Part shown: piece after piece, positions 34,165 through 45,061 of the stretch
Layout: each line of letters starts with the position of its first letter
Numbering within the stretch: the stretch's first letter is position 1
From: Microglena sp. YARC
Lineage: Eukaryota; Chlorophyta; Chlorophyceae; Chlamydomonadales; Chlamydomonadaceae
Assembly (NCBI GenBank): GCA_022414725.1
Contig: CM039464.1
Coordinates: 7,655,889 to 7,719,888 of the forward strand
Reading direction: 5' to 3'
DNA: 64,000 nt
Made by a program: the position numbers and the translations under genes
The notes under the pieces: generated by a model
Database searches by the model: none
What the model was told of the DNA's origin: nothing
Seen by the model: only the letters and a program-made list of their open reading frames with translations

Positions 34165-34544
34165 CTCCACCTATGACACAGGTGACATACAATACTACTA
34201 CGCCACCTATGGCACTGGGGACATAGAAACTATATGGAACAAACGAAAAAAAAAAAATCAAAGAACTCCGAAAAAATCGAGAGAAACTCCGAATGAAGCC
34301 CAAAGGGCGGAGGGTAAGGTATGAAGCAAGGCAAAGAACCAAAAATTGCCAAGAGGAGAAACTAAATATCAAAGTCGGGTAACAACGGTATAGAAAACCC
34401 GATCCGGGAATAGTAACCTAATGCCAAGCAAAGATAACCAAAGAAACTCTAAATGTAACCAAAGAAACACAAAATGTAACCAAAAATTCCCAGAATACAA
34501 GTAACCAATATTCCAGATATCATGTTAACCAAAAAAAATTGGTT

Positions 34545-37500
34545 CTAAGGAGAAGCAGTCATTCCAAACATGCGGATGAACCGCCAGAACACAGCAGGAT
34601 CAAGGGGCTTGGTGAAGGGGTCAGCACAGTTGTCCTTAGTGTTAACATAGGCAACATCTAATTGGCCATCCTCCACCAGCTCCTGGATATAGTGATGGAT
34701 GACATCAATGTGCTTGTTGCGAGGGAGCAGCTGACAGTCATTGGCCCAGCTCAAGGACCCCAAGTTGTCACCCTGGATGGTGACCAGTTCACAAGGCAGG
34801 CCTAGATCAATTCTCAACTTCTTCAACCATTGCACCTCCTGGCAGTCTGAGACAGGGCCTGATACTCAGCTTCACTGGAGCAACAGCAACAGTGGGTTGC
34901 CTCTTTCTCATCCAGTTCACAAGGCAGCCTCCAGCAAGCACAGCATAGCCAGTCTGAGATCTCCTGTCAGACCCATCATCAGCAAAGGATGAGTCACTAA
35001 AGACAGTAAAAGAGAAACCAGGGCTGTGAGTGTAAGTGAGGCCCAGGTGGGAATGCTCTCTCAAATACAAAAGCAAGCGCTTGGCTGCTGCCACAGGGGT
35101 GCAGTGGGTTGAGCAGAAAACCTGGACAGGTAGCTCACAGCAAAAGAAATATCAGGCCTGGTGCAGGTAGCAAGGTACAGCAAAGCCCCCACAAGAGAGA
35201 GGTACTGGCCATTAGAGGCCAGGGCTCTCCAGGAGGGTCAGTGACAGTAACTTGGCCATGGGAAACAGAAAACTTGGGCTTAGAAGCAGCAGTAAGACCA
35301 TACTGCTCCACCAGCTCAACAATGTAGGAATGTTGGGAGAGGCTGATCTGAACACACCTGCCGTCAGAGTCAAGTGTAAGAGCCATGTCCAATGAGAGGA
35401 ACTGGACAGGTACACCCATCTCCTTGACTTCCCACCCAGCTGCTTCCATAGCTTTGATCAGTAAGGCATAAAGGTGCAACTCACTGAAAGCACAGATAAA
35501 ATCATCCACATAGGTCAGGACATAGCTCCACCCACCATTAGAATCTTTCCTGAAATACAGAGCAGGTTCAGCCTTGCACATGGTAAAACCGTGTGCAACC
35601 AAAACCAGCTTCACATCCCTGCTCCAAGCTCTGGGTGCCTGCTTCAAACCATAAAGGGATTTTAGCAGCTTGCACACAAGGGGAACATTGTCAGGACCAA
35701 GTTCATGAAAGCCCTCAGGCTGGTGACAGAACAGGTCCAGACCAGGTTCTAGCTTGGCATTCAAGAATGCAGTCTTGATGTCCAGCTGCCTCACAAACAT
35801 TTTCCTATGAGTGATGGCAGCAAGGAGCACACGAAGACCTGCTTTAGAGGAGACGGGGGCATATACATCATGGTAGTCCAGCCCAGGACGTTGCAGAAAA
35901 CCTCTAACCACAAAAACGAGCTTTAAAAACGCAAAGAACCATCAACCCCAACTTTCTTGACAAACAACCATCTGCCAGATAGAATCCTCTGCCTAGGAGG
36001 CTGGGGAGCGAGTACCCAAGTACCATGAGCATGGAGTGAGGCCATCTCATCCTTCATAGCCTGCAGCCAGAGATCCCTGTCAGGGTTGGAAGGTAACATT
36101 GCAGCTTTATAAGACAGTTCAGTAGTGGTAGAAATAAAAGCCCCCACGTACAAGCAGTGTACTTGTACATGAGCAGCGGGGATATCAGCAGTATCAGCAG
36201 TAACCGGTAATAAAACCCCAGCGCAGCACTAATGCCTGGTTGAACAGGGTCGGCCTCCTTTGCCTCCAAATCGTCGAAGCCTGGGTCGACTGGAACACCC
36301 CAGCCATACGCAGTATCAGACCCGGACCAGTGTTCGAGGTCATCACTCACATAATCTGTGACGGCCACATCGTCGTCATGACTGGTCCGGTGTAAACCAC
36401 CAGAGACAGCAGGGGGCGAAGTGATCAACAACCCCCGCGAGCTATCCGAACAGGTGGACGGGGGGTGGCGACTAGTGGGCAGCGGACCTATACTAGGCTC
36501 CACTATGACCTGAGGCTGTCCTAATCCTACGACTTCACCGACAAAACGTGGCGCAGAGGAAGGCCTGGCGACCCCTGAGATTCGAATAAATTAGAGCTTG
36601 AAGGAACATCAGAACCCCCTGGCCCAATGCCGCCGCACGCGATACAGCACCATCAGTCTGTGGCCTGGGACGCATTGTCATCCCATGACCAGTAAAGCGG
36701 TCAACAATTGGGGTTGGTAAAGGGGCCAGGACATTGTCAGTAGTATCAAACACATGTCCAGTGATAGTGGCAGGGGTGCTAGAAAAATACTGAGATGGAT
36801 CTCATAAGGAGGTAGCCCAGGGATACAGTTATGACTAAACTGTTCATAGAAGAGCACATCACGACTCTCTACCACCTGGCGCAACTTAGGAACCCAAACA
36901 AAATAACCTTACTCACCAGAGAATACCCAACCAGTCTACCAGATAACGCCCTTTCGTCTAGCTTATTGCGCTTCTTCCCATTGACTAAGGTAACATAGCA
37001 AGGGGACCCGAAAACACGCAATAACGATACATCAGGTAGAACCCCAAAGAACAACTCATAAGGAGTCTTGTCACCCTGATTAGGCAGCCGATTGCGTAGG
37101 TAACAAGCAGCGAGGAAGGCATAGGGCCAGAACGACTTAGCAAGCTTCGACTCCAAGTGAATGCTCCTAGCTATGTTCTGAAGGACCCCATTGTACCGTT
37201 CCACAGTTGCATTCTGCTGAGCAGAGTAAGCCATAGACAATTCGTGCACTGCACCAATAGATTATAACCAATCCTCGAACCACTTCACTATAAATTCCTT
37301 AGCCCTGTCAGACCTAAGACACTTGAAAACAAAACCATGTAGCTGAGTCATCCATCTGAGGATGGTAGGTTGAACTGCTAAGGGAGCTTCATCCCTGGTC
37401 CTCAAGCACAATACCTCAGCATAGCCAGAGTGTTGGTCAGTGAGACACAGAACATAAAACTCCCCACGCAAGCCCCTAATATGAAATGGTCCCATGATGT

Positions 37501-38245
37501 CCAAATGGAGGCGTTGTAATGGTGCATGGACCTTAGTGTTGCTTGCTTTAGGAATAGGGATACGTTTTGCCTTAGCCTTTTGACAAGCATCACATGGGAT
37601 CTTAGCCAGCCTTTCCACTTGCTTGAGAGTGAGGGGCAAGTTCCGAACCATACCTCTCCTGACAAGGGTGTGCAGGGCATCATAGCCAGGGTGACCCAGC
37701 CGCCTATGCCACAACCATTCAGGAGTGGTAGGGATCACAACTCCACCATCCTCATCAACATCAAGTGCAAAAGCTGGATAATTATCAGCACCATTCAAAC
37801 CCCGTGTGTGACAAGGCCTACATGCAAACTTGTACACACCATCACTGGAGGCAGGGAAGGACCAGAGAACATAAGAGCCCTGAGTGGCAGTACAACTAAG
37901 ACTATCAAAAGAAATCTTGCAGTTGTGAGCATGAGCAACAGCATTGACTGACATGAGGTTCACCGGACAGTGAGGGATGTAGAGAACATTGGTTAAAGTG
38001 ATTGGTGTTGGTAACCAATCACTACATAACACAATAGAACCCTGACCCACAGACCGTTGAACCACACCATCACCAAATTTAACTGCTGGCCCAGTCTCAG
38101 AAGCATTAAACACAGTGAACAAAGATTTATCACCTGTGATTGACATCCCAGCTCCAGAATCAACATGCCAGACACCCTCAGACAGGCTCGGGCTACAGAC
38201 ATTCGAGAATTTCGAAGTGCAAGATAAAAGGACAGAGCTTACCTC
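34545..38245 (-). pseudogene. pol: pol of B2: protease, integrase, RT, RNase H
   Basis: It continues in the gag frame after TAG. Protease WHVDSGAGMSITG (DSG active site), zinc-binding pre-integrase LWHRRLGHPG...CDACQKAKAKR (HHCC), integrase LHLDIMGPF, CLRSDRAKEF and SAQQNATVERYNG (D, D, E), RT LDIKTAFLNAKL and YVDDFICAF, RNase H VFSDSSFADD, end NCADPFTKPLDP. Lesions: DWL-TAA-S at 37,262, where B1 has DWLES (GAA to TAA); frameshifts near 36,900, 36,150, 35,915, 35,250 and 34,830. About 1,230 codons in total. Confidence 0.85.
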
Positions 38246-40399
38246 CTATGTCTTGTTCAAAGCATACCCATCAATCTGAGCCTGCAAGGAGGCCAGCTGC
38301 CTCGGAGTAAGCACACCTGGAAGGGCCAGGGCCATGGGCACCGGAGCAGTAGCCGGTGTACCAGGCCTGGTCCTTCGCAGGTGTGGATGCTTCGTGAAAC
38401 AGCGGTCCTCCGAGTGGGTCGTTTTGCTGAGGCATGGGCCCCAAGTGCAATCCAGACGCCTCTTGTGGGAACCGGAACCCTGAGAACCAGATCCCTGCCC
38501 ACGCTGAAATGCAGCATTAGCAGGAACCTGGGGAGAGTCCCGGGACCAACCAGGATGCCTGGAATCGGACCTGGGGAGGGCAATGTTCAAGATATCTAGC
38601 GACCTATATGCCTCTAGACAAGACCAGTACTCGACAGTCTGACGATTCGCTAACATCATGCCATATTGGATTCGCAGCGATTCGAACCGGATCAAGCGGA
38701 TACCATTTACAATGGTTTCCATGGCATGGCGCTGAGTGACAGGATGTCCAGCACTTCGGAGGTCAGTGCACAGACTTCGAACCGTGCGAAAGAAATCATC
38801 TACTCGATCAGAAGGGCCCATGTGCGCACTATGAAGCTCGAGACGCATGAGAGGGACTCTAGAGGCAAGGGCATCGGACTGCGTCTTCCGGATATCCAAA
38901 AGGATATCCCGAGGAGTGGCGAAGTCCTGATACACCTTGACCATATCATCCTCCATGGACGCAAGCATCATAGTCAAGCACATGAACTCCTGACGTTCAA
39001 GAGGCAGTGCACTGAAACCCAACAGCGCAGGATCAAACCGAGACTCACCATGAAGGGGGGAATGAGACCCAGCTCCAACCGCAGAAGGCACTGGAGCCAA
39101 GGACCTACGAATCGCTATGAAGTACTCTGCAGCAAGACCAGCGTCAAAAGCGCGCTGGTCATCTAGATTCCTAATCACAGGAACGGACCTCGCAACACTC
39201 AAGACAAGCTCGAAATCTGGACTAACAGGACACAGAGGAGCAGGCACTTGCACAAACTGATGGCCACGCATTTCGTGTTCAGCACGCCTCGTTCCAATAA
39301 GGGGAACATCACGAGCAGGGGGATAGAGGATCCCTGAAGGAACTGGACCAAGAAAAGAACGACACCTGGTACCAAGTTCAGAGAAAGCCAGTACTCGGCG
39401 ATGCCTCAGTTTCACACTAACATTCGCCATTGTAGCTTGCATATCCATCTGACCGTACAAAGAGCGGCTCAAGGACTCACCATCCCGTCGATCCTCGTTG
39501 ATCAGGCGGTAGTCCCGCAAGGTCAAAAGCGGAGGAGATCCGCCAGTGAGCAGATGCTCCCATGCCTCACATGACCGCGTATGCAGCATAGGAGGAGGGC
39601 CAGGAGCAGGAGGCAGCTCCACCGGCGGAGGCGGAGGAGGTTCCAGGAAAGCACCAGCAGCAGATGTGCGGGCAGAAGAACCAGCAGCTTCGCGAGAGCG
39701 AGTGTGGTAACCAGGGAGGCCACGCTCCATGGGGGCAGATGTAGTGGTGAAGGAAGAAGAGCCCTTAAGCAAAGCGGGCTTAGCCACTTCCTGGTGAACC
39801 GGGAAGAAAGACTCAAGGGGAGGCGCAGACGAAGGCACAGGCTGGTACACAGGTGAAAGCTCCCGCTTAGGCAACTGCTCATGAGCAGACTCATACACCG
39901 GCGAAACAGCAGAAGTCTCGAAGACACGAGTGGCAGCAGCAGATGGAGTCACTCCACCGAAGTCAGCACTCGTAGCGCTCTTCAAGTCATCCTCATCATC
40001 AGGACTATCAGAGTAGTCCTCATCATAATTGAAAGGGACGCAACGAGGATGTAGGAATTCCTCTGTACCATTGATGATCTGTGTCTGTACACAACACAGT
40101 TTCATCAGGACATCCTCAACATCAGAGGAAAGGCGTCGAACAATAGGAGAAGGAACCGCAAAGTTGGCGGATTGATCGGGGCGGGTTACTTCCCTGATGG
40201 CGGAAGGATCCTCCTCTCCGGCAGCAGAGGCCGCTGGCGCGCAGTCGTCTAGCCAATCCAGAGGAACCTTCACCTCCGTTGGGAGGATTCGGTCGCAGCC
40301 ATTGCTCACAATGACGCTGCGGATCCCACGAGCCCATGAAACACCATTAAGTTTGGTAAGCTTCACAAAGCCGGCAGCAGGCCCTCGCGGAAGTTGCAT
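38246..40399 (-). CDS. gag: Gag of copia element B2 (717 aa), ends at TAG in frame with pol
   Basis: Start ATG 37 bp after the LTR. A long N-terminal half (about residues 1-400) is Pro/Ser/Ala-rich with acidic DEDYSDSPDDEDD and a PPPPPPVELPPAPGPPP stretch, unusual for copia Gag. The Gag core is about residues 410-640 (MEDDMVKVYQDFATPRDILL, IVNGIRLIRFESLR). A zinc knuckle CTWGPCLSKTTHSEDRC has C-x4-C-x5-H-x4-C spacing, not the usual C-x2-C-x4-H-x4-C. It ends IDGYALNKT then TAG GAG GTA. The next codons stay open in the same frame into protease, so Pol is probably made by readthrough, or Gag from a spliced RNA (GAG|GTAAGC right after the stop is donor-like). Confidence 0.85.
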   Translation of the reverse strand: MQLPRGPAAGFVKLTKLNGVSWARGIRSVIVSNGCDRILPTEVKVPLDWLDDCAPAASAAGEEDPSAIREVTRPDQSANFAVPSPIVRRLSSDVEDVLMKLCCVQTQIINGTEEFLHPRCVPFNYDEDYSDSPDDEDDLKSATSADFGGVTPSAAATRVFETSAVSPVYESAHEQLPKRELSPVYQPVPSSAPPLESFFPVHQEVAKPALLKGSSSFTTTSAPMERGLPGYHTRSREAAGSSARTSAAGAFLEPPPPPPVELPPAPGPPPMLHTRSCEAWEHLLTGGSPPLLTLRDYRLINEDRRDGESLSRSLYGQMDMQATMANVSVKLRHRRVLAFSELGTRCRSFLGPVPSGILYPPARDVPLIGTRRAEHEMRGHQFVQVPAPLCPVSPDFELVLSVARSVPVIRNLDDQRAFDAGLAAEYFIAIRRSLAPVPSAVGAGSHSPLHGESRFDPALLGFSALPLERQEFMCLTMMLASMEDDMVKVYQDFATPRDILLDIRKTQSDALASRVPLMRLELHSAHMGPSDRVDDFFRTVRSLCTDLRSAGHPVTQRHAMETIVNGIRLIRFESLRIQYGMMLANRQTVEYWSCLEAYRSLDILNIALPRSDSRHPGWSRDSPQVPANAAFQRGQGSGSQGSGSHKRRLDCTWGPCLSKTTHSEDRCFTKHPHLRRTRPGTPATAPVPMALALPGVLTPRQLASLQAQIDGYALNKT

Positions 40400-40436
40400 T
40401 ATTAAAGCAGTGGTAGCAATGCAGAGCCCAATAACC

Positions 40437-40831
40437 TATCAGCTTTGTAATCACTCCGGTAGAGTGGACAGTAGATTAAAGCAGCGGAACAGACGCACCA
40501 ATCTATACACGGAGACAAGGATAACGTTACAAGCAAGGACGGACACTAAAGGACACCAGCGGTGGGCGAAGTGGATGCCTGTAACCTGAATAGACCCTAA
40601 GCCAGGATCTTGTCAACCTGACACCGTACAATACTGGACGTGTCAGGGAGAGACCGGTAAGACCGGAGAGACAGGCAGCCAATAGGAAGCTGACACTGAG
40701 TCACTAAAGGATGACTCAGTTCTACGGGAAGCTGTCACTATGGGAAGCTGTCAGGGCCGATAGTTCTAAGGGAGTACATAAGTAGTCACCAAGTCATAAA
40801 ACGCGTGAGAGCACCGCTATACATGCTGATA
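40437..40831 (-). repeat. 5' LTR of B2 (395 bp)
   Basis: TATCAGC at 40,437, GCTGATA ending 40,831. The priming site GGTTATTGGGCTCTGC (minus strand) is next to it at 40,436-40,421. Confidence 0.9.
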
Positions 40832-40846
40832 AGTCGGTAGGGGTAC

Positions 40847-41092
40847 ATGTGCACAATAGGTGTCCTGGGACTCGAAGCTTGCATGATTTGCTTGCAGCAC
40901 TGGGCACATAGACTGGCAGGAACGTCAGCCTTGTGCTACATGGATAAGGTCCAAGCTGTCTCAGCTGTGTATAAGGGGGGTTCCAGGATAACACGCATCA
41001 GGGATGATAACATCCAATTATCGGCATTAGGAAAAACTGTGGATCTCCTATATGCTTGGGTGGCCTCACCCACTGACACACTTTGCTTGTGA
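40847..41092 (+). pseudogene. RNase H-like fragment
   Basis: Frame reads ALCYMDKVQAVSAVYKGGSR and LLYAWVASPTDTLCL, then stops. Compared with DIRS-type RNase H by eye only. Confidence 0.4.
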
Positions 41093-41486
41093 TCAGACCT
41101 GCCCAGAAGCTTACCCCTTTCATATCTTCCTCCCACCCCCCATAGGATGTACCATCTACCAAGGCACCAAGGGAAGGATGCTTAGGTGCACCAGCTGCAG
41201 CCAGCACAGCCACCCCCAGTGCATCAGCTTGGGCAGGAATGCCATGTCCTGTGGTACATTCAAGTGCTCAGCCTGCACACTATTAGAGTGTCTCTCCACA
41301 TCACTAGCTTCCAAGGCCAAAAAGGGCCAGGGGGTTAGGGATGTTGGAGGGCTCTACCTTGGCTGTACGGAAGCTCACAAGACACTTATGCAAGTGATCT
41401 TAAGCGACACCAAGTGCATGGCTGAAGTTACTTGCTTACTGAGTAGAATGCACTTCCTCCTGGCCCCAAGGAACAAGTGCCTTTGA
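41052..41486 (+). pseudogene. Cys/His-rich finger ORF (144 aa)
   Basis: Nearly identical to the left-arm ORF: GCTIYQGTKGRMLRCTSCSQ, HSHPQCISLG, FKCSACTLLECL. Conservation of the frame in both arms suggests recent duplication rather than selection. Confidence 0.45.
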
Positions 41487-41699
41487 TGCTAGTTAAAGCT
41501 GGTCATGGGTTGGGCAGCAGGTCATAACTAACCTGCCATTATTACAACCATGTCAGCACTAGCTGAATGGCGCAGGCCCAAGGGACTGGACCCTTCGCAC
41601 TCTGGTTTCCAGTGTTGCGGGACAGATCTCTAAGGCCTTTAGGGTGTTCCAGGGCCTGAGGGAGTTGCATCTGGCAAAGAGGGCAGTGTTGTAAGTCCC

Positions 41700-42070
41700 T
41701 CATGTTTAAGTGTCTGGAGACCATGTGGAAGCTGAAAACCCTGCTGCCCCACATGGAGGACGTGTTTACTAGAGATGCAGCATGGCTAGTGATAGGTTTC
41801 TTTGACCTCCTTAGGAGGAGTGAGCTTATTGCTCTACTTTTGTCAGTGTAGTCCCCCCTTCTTTCAGGTCAGGCTTTGTCCTATTGACTGAAGTCTTTTC
41901 TCACTGCTATTGCACACTCTCACCCCAACTGGACATAGATCCAGCCAGGTTTGCCATGCACAGCCTCAGACGGGAAGGTGTAGTAGCAGCTTGGGCTAAT
42001 GGGGCACTTCTAGAGACTTAGAACTCAAGGTAGGTGGATATCAGATGCCATTAAGGCATATGTGATCCCA
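41700..42070 (+). pseudogene. Tyrosine recombinase remnant
   Basis: Box I reads AAWLVIGFFDLLRRSELIAL (RRSEL codons at 41,813-41,827), then stop TAG. Box II reads FAMHSLRREGVVAAWANG (HSLRR at 41,959-41,973). Box III reads LRTQGRWISDAIKAYV (QGRW at 42,026-42,037). The three lie in frames 2, 1 and 2, so at least two frame changes separate them. R, HxxR and the GRW..DA..AY block are hallmark motifs of tyrosine recombinases of DIRS and Crypton elements. No intact gene remains. Confidence 0.65.
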
Positions 42071-42703
42071 GTCATCTTGGTCAAGTTGAACTTTGCCTCC
42101 AGCCTCTGAGCCTAGCTTTTCCTTTCCTTCTTTTCTCTTGATACCCCGTCACTTAGCCAAGCCTGCTGTCCTGTACATGCTCCTTACTCCTACACCTTTC
42201 CCCCAGTCCCCCTTTACACTCCTTTTCTTTACATGTGGGACTGATTTTTATTATCCTGAGGGCACGTGTGTGTGAAATTGCAGTGACTCTTGCATATGGT
42301 AGTAGCACAAAGACAGACCTGAACAGTCTGGACTTACAAGCTAGATAGTGCAGTTGACTTTATTTAATGGTAAAAGCTGATAAGACCAGTATAGCCAGCC
42401 AGTGTTGTGATATACCCCCTAATTAAGGGAAATATCGCACACAAAGCTAAAACTTTACAAGGCCCAGCATACACCTTAAATATGTCTACTAGCACTTGTA
42501 CCAATGGGGGCCCCATCTGAAAGATTGCTGGACCTCTCGTGCAGTGTCTCAATGTCCAGCAAGCAGGCCCCCTACTTTTGCAAATATAAGCACTGACAAT
42601 GATGAAGCCTGCATGTGCTTATTTCCTCAACCCTTAAGGGTAAATTATATGTATTGGAAATATGAAAAGCAACTGTAAAGGTATCTGAGTCAACCGTCTG
42701 AAT

Positions 42704-43215
42704 GGGAACATTTCTTTACCGCCAATGGACAGAGCAGCAGCACAGTCAAAATAAGAGTAAGACATAACAATGTATAGGATATAAAGCCATCATCATAAAA
42801 TAGCAAAGATGTACCTGTGGCCTCCGATGGACAGAGCAGCGGCACGGTGGCGCTGGCTACTCTTAGGGAAAACAAACAAAATAGTGGGTAAGAGGTACGA
42901 GTGTTTTCGTCCACAAGGAACGGAAACATTTCTCAGCCTCAAAGTGACAGAGCAGCGGCGCGGTGGCGTTGGCTAGTCTTAGGGGGGAAAACAAAGTGTA
43001 TAACGGCGTAAAAATGACCTGTGTTTTGGTCCACAAGGAATGAAGACATTTCTTTGCCTTCAATGGACAGAGCATCAGCGCGGTGGCGCTTGCTGTTCTT
43101 AGGGGTGGGGTGGGTGGGTGGGTGGGTGTGGGGGGGGGTGGTGTAAAAAATACTTGTGTTTTTGTCCACAAGAATCAGACAAAGCATCAGAACGGTGGCG
43201 CTGGCTGTTCTTAGG
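42704..43215 (-). pseudogene. GST-like exon B copies, inverted arm
   Basis: Minus-strand counterparts of 2,512-3,011. The copy ending at about 43,020 (..QNTG|gtcatt) is open as in the left arm. Confidence 0.65.
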
Positions 43216-43519
43216 TTAAAAAGCAGTGTCAAAAGTTGTGTGGTTGGTGTTTGGTGGTGGGTGTTTGATGTTTGGTGGTGTTTGGTGGTGGTTGTGGCGG
43301 TGTTTGGTGGTGTTTGGTGGTGTTTGGTGGTGTTTGGTGGTGTTTGGTGGTGGTGGCGGTGGTTGGTGGTGGTTGGTGCGTGGTGGTGGTTCTTGGTTGG
43401 TGGTTGGTGGTTGGTGGTTGGTGGAGGGTGGTTGGTGGTTGGTGGTGGTTAGTGGTGTTGGTTGGTGGTGTTGGTTGGGTGGGCGGGTGTGTGTTGGTTG
43501 GGGGGCATGGGTTTGTGTG

Positions 43520-43563
<44 letters not shown>

Positions 43564-43611
43564 GGTGGGGATGGTGGACGTGTGTGTGTTGGTTGGTGGG
43601 CGGGAAGGGAG
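43216..43611 (-). repeat. GGTTTG/GTGGT minisatellite and (GT)n
   Basis: Counterpart of 2,135-2,490. The GT run (43,513-43,560) is about twice as long as the CA run in the left arm. Confidence 0.9.
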
Positions 43612-43856
43612 GGGGGGCTGCGCCCCTGCCGTATGTTTGGTACAGGTAGTCCACGATCACGCCACTCTCGTACATGTGACGCCCTGAGTATGGTTTGGGG
43701 TGGGTGGGGTGTGGGTTGGGGGGTCTTCGTGTGGGTGGTGGAGGTGGGGTGGTGGGGGTTGGGGTGGGCTGCGCCCCTGCCGTACATCTGGTACAGGTAG
43801 TCCACGATCACGCCACTCTCAAACATGTAACGCCCTGCGTAGGGTTTATGGTTGGT

Positions 43857-43903
<47 letters not shown>

Positions 43904-44221
43904 GGGGGGGGTAAGGGGGGTCTTTGAGTGGGGATGGTGGACGTGTGTGTGTGTTGGTCGGGGGTAATGGGGGGGTGGAGGGGGGGGGCTGCGCCCCTGC
44001 CATACGTCAGGTACAGGTTGTCCATGATCACATTACTCTCGTACATGTGATGCCCTGCGTAGGGTTTATGGTTTAGGGTGTGTGGGGTGGATTGGGGGTG
44101 GGGGGGTCTTTGTGTGGATGGTGGAGGTGGTGGTGGTGATGGTGGTGGAGGGGGCTGCGCCCCCTGCCGTATGTCAGGTAGAGGTATTCCATGATCACGT
44201 CACTCTCGTACATGTGACGCC
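43612..44221 (-). pseudogene. Four GST-like exon G copies, inverted arm
   Basis: Exon starts (upper ends) at 43,683, 43,834, 44,054 and 44,221, each after ..gcag|GG or ..tcag|GG on the minus strand. Copy 3 is intact here (MFESGVIVDYLYQMYGRGAA), whereas the left arm has a one-base deletion. Confidence 0.75.
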
Positions 44222-44289
44222 CTGCGTACATGTACGAGAGCGTTGTGATCATCCAAAAATACAGTGTAATAAGTGTTTGTGTTTTGTGT

Positions 44290-44836
44290 TCAAGGAACAG
44301 AAACATTTCTTGACCCCCCAAAAAAAACAATGGACAGAGCATCAGCGAGGTGGCGCTGGCGAGTCTAAGGGCTCACCAAAAAGTGAAAAACAGTGTACAA
44401 ATTACCGCTGTTTTTGTCCACGAGAAACGGGAACATTTCTTTACCGCCAATGGACAGAGCAGCAGCACAGTCAAGATAAGAGTAAGACATAAAAAGTGTT
44501 TTTGACCACAAGGAATAGGAACATTTCTCAGCCTGAAATTGACAGAGCAGCGGCGCGGTGGCGTTGGCTAGTCTTAGGGGGAAAAATAAAGTGTATAACG
44601 GCGTTAAAATGACCTGTGTTTTGGTCCACAAGGAACAGAAACATTTCTTGACCGCAAAGGACAGAGCAGTGGCAGGATCAAAATAAGAGTAAGACATAAT
44701 GATGAATAGGAGATGCAGCCATCATCATAAAATAGCAAATAAATACCTGTGGCCTCCAATGGGCAGAGCAGCTGCACGGTGGCGCTGGCTTCTCTTAGGG
44801 CAAATAATTAAATAAAAAAAACTGTGTACAATTTAC
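44290..44836 (-). pseudogene. GST-like exon B copies, inverted arm, second cluster
   Basis: Counterparts of 1,005-1,468. An extra aaaaaac block interrupts the copy at about 44,320-44,335, absent from the left arm. Confidence 0.6.
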
Positions 44837-44992
44837 CTGTGTTTTCGTACACAAAAAACATAAACATTTATTGGCCGAAAATGGACAGAGCAGCAGCACG
44901 GTGGCGCTGGCTAATCTTAGCCCCCTCCACACCTCCACAGTCAGGTCCAGGTCGGTGATGGCCTCTCTCACTCGGCTACATAATGGGCAAGC
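44837..44992 (-). pseudogene. GST-like exon A+B fusion, inverted arm
   Basis: Starts after ..tacag|GCT TGC, reads ACPLCSRVREAITDLDLTVE then VWRGLRLASATV-type sequence in the other exon-B frame, and ends ACAG|gtaaat. It shows one continuous exon A plus B, with the A part fully open (unlike 801-880). TAA closes the B part (caa taa atg). Confidence 0.7.
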
Positions 44993-45061
44993 CTGTATAT
45001 GGGTGTGTAAGTGGGAAGAGGTTGTAAGGCATGTTAAATGTCTTTGGGGAATAGCCGTGGT

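Larger units (their letters stand above)
34165..40831 (-). mobile_element. Ty1/copia LTR retrotransposon B2, full structure with pol lesions
   Basis: Minus-strand order: 5' LTR (40,831-40,437), priming site (40,436 down), gag (40,399-38,246), in-frame TAG, protease, integrase, RT, RNase H, AGGTGGAG-type tract, shared LTR. Inserted in the DIRS-like remnant after ..cctaccgact; the left arm at 4,884 shows the same site without it. The gag frame is intact. pol has a TAA in integrase (37,262) and several frameshifts, so it is not expected to be autonomous. Confidence 0.9.
40832..42703 (+). mobile_element. DIRS-like remnant, inverted copy truncated by B2
   Basis: Plus-strand order: RNase H-like piece (40,847-41,092), Cys-rich finger ORF (41,052-41,486), tyrosine recombinase motifs (41,700-42,070). 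The distal end meets a split exon B copy at about 42,703, as in the left arm. Its other end is cut by B2 at 40,832. One of the two ~130-bp direct repeats remains (about 42,360-42,490). Confidence 0.6.
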
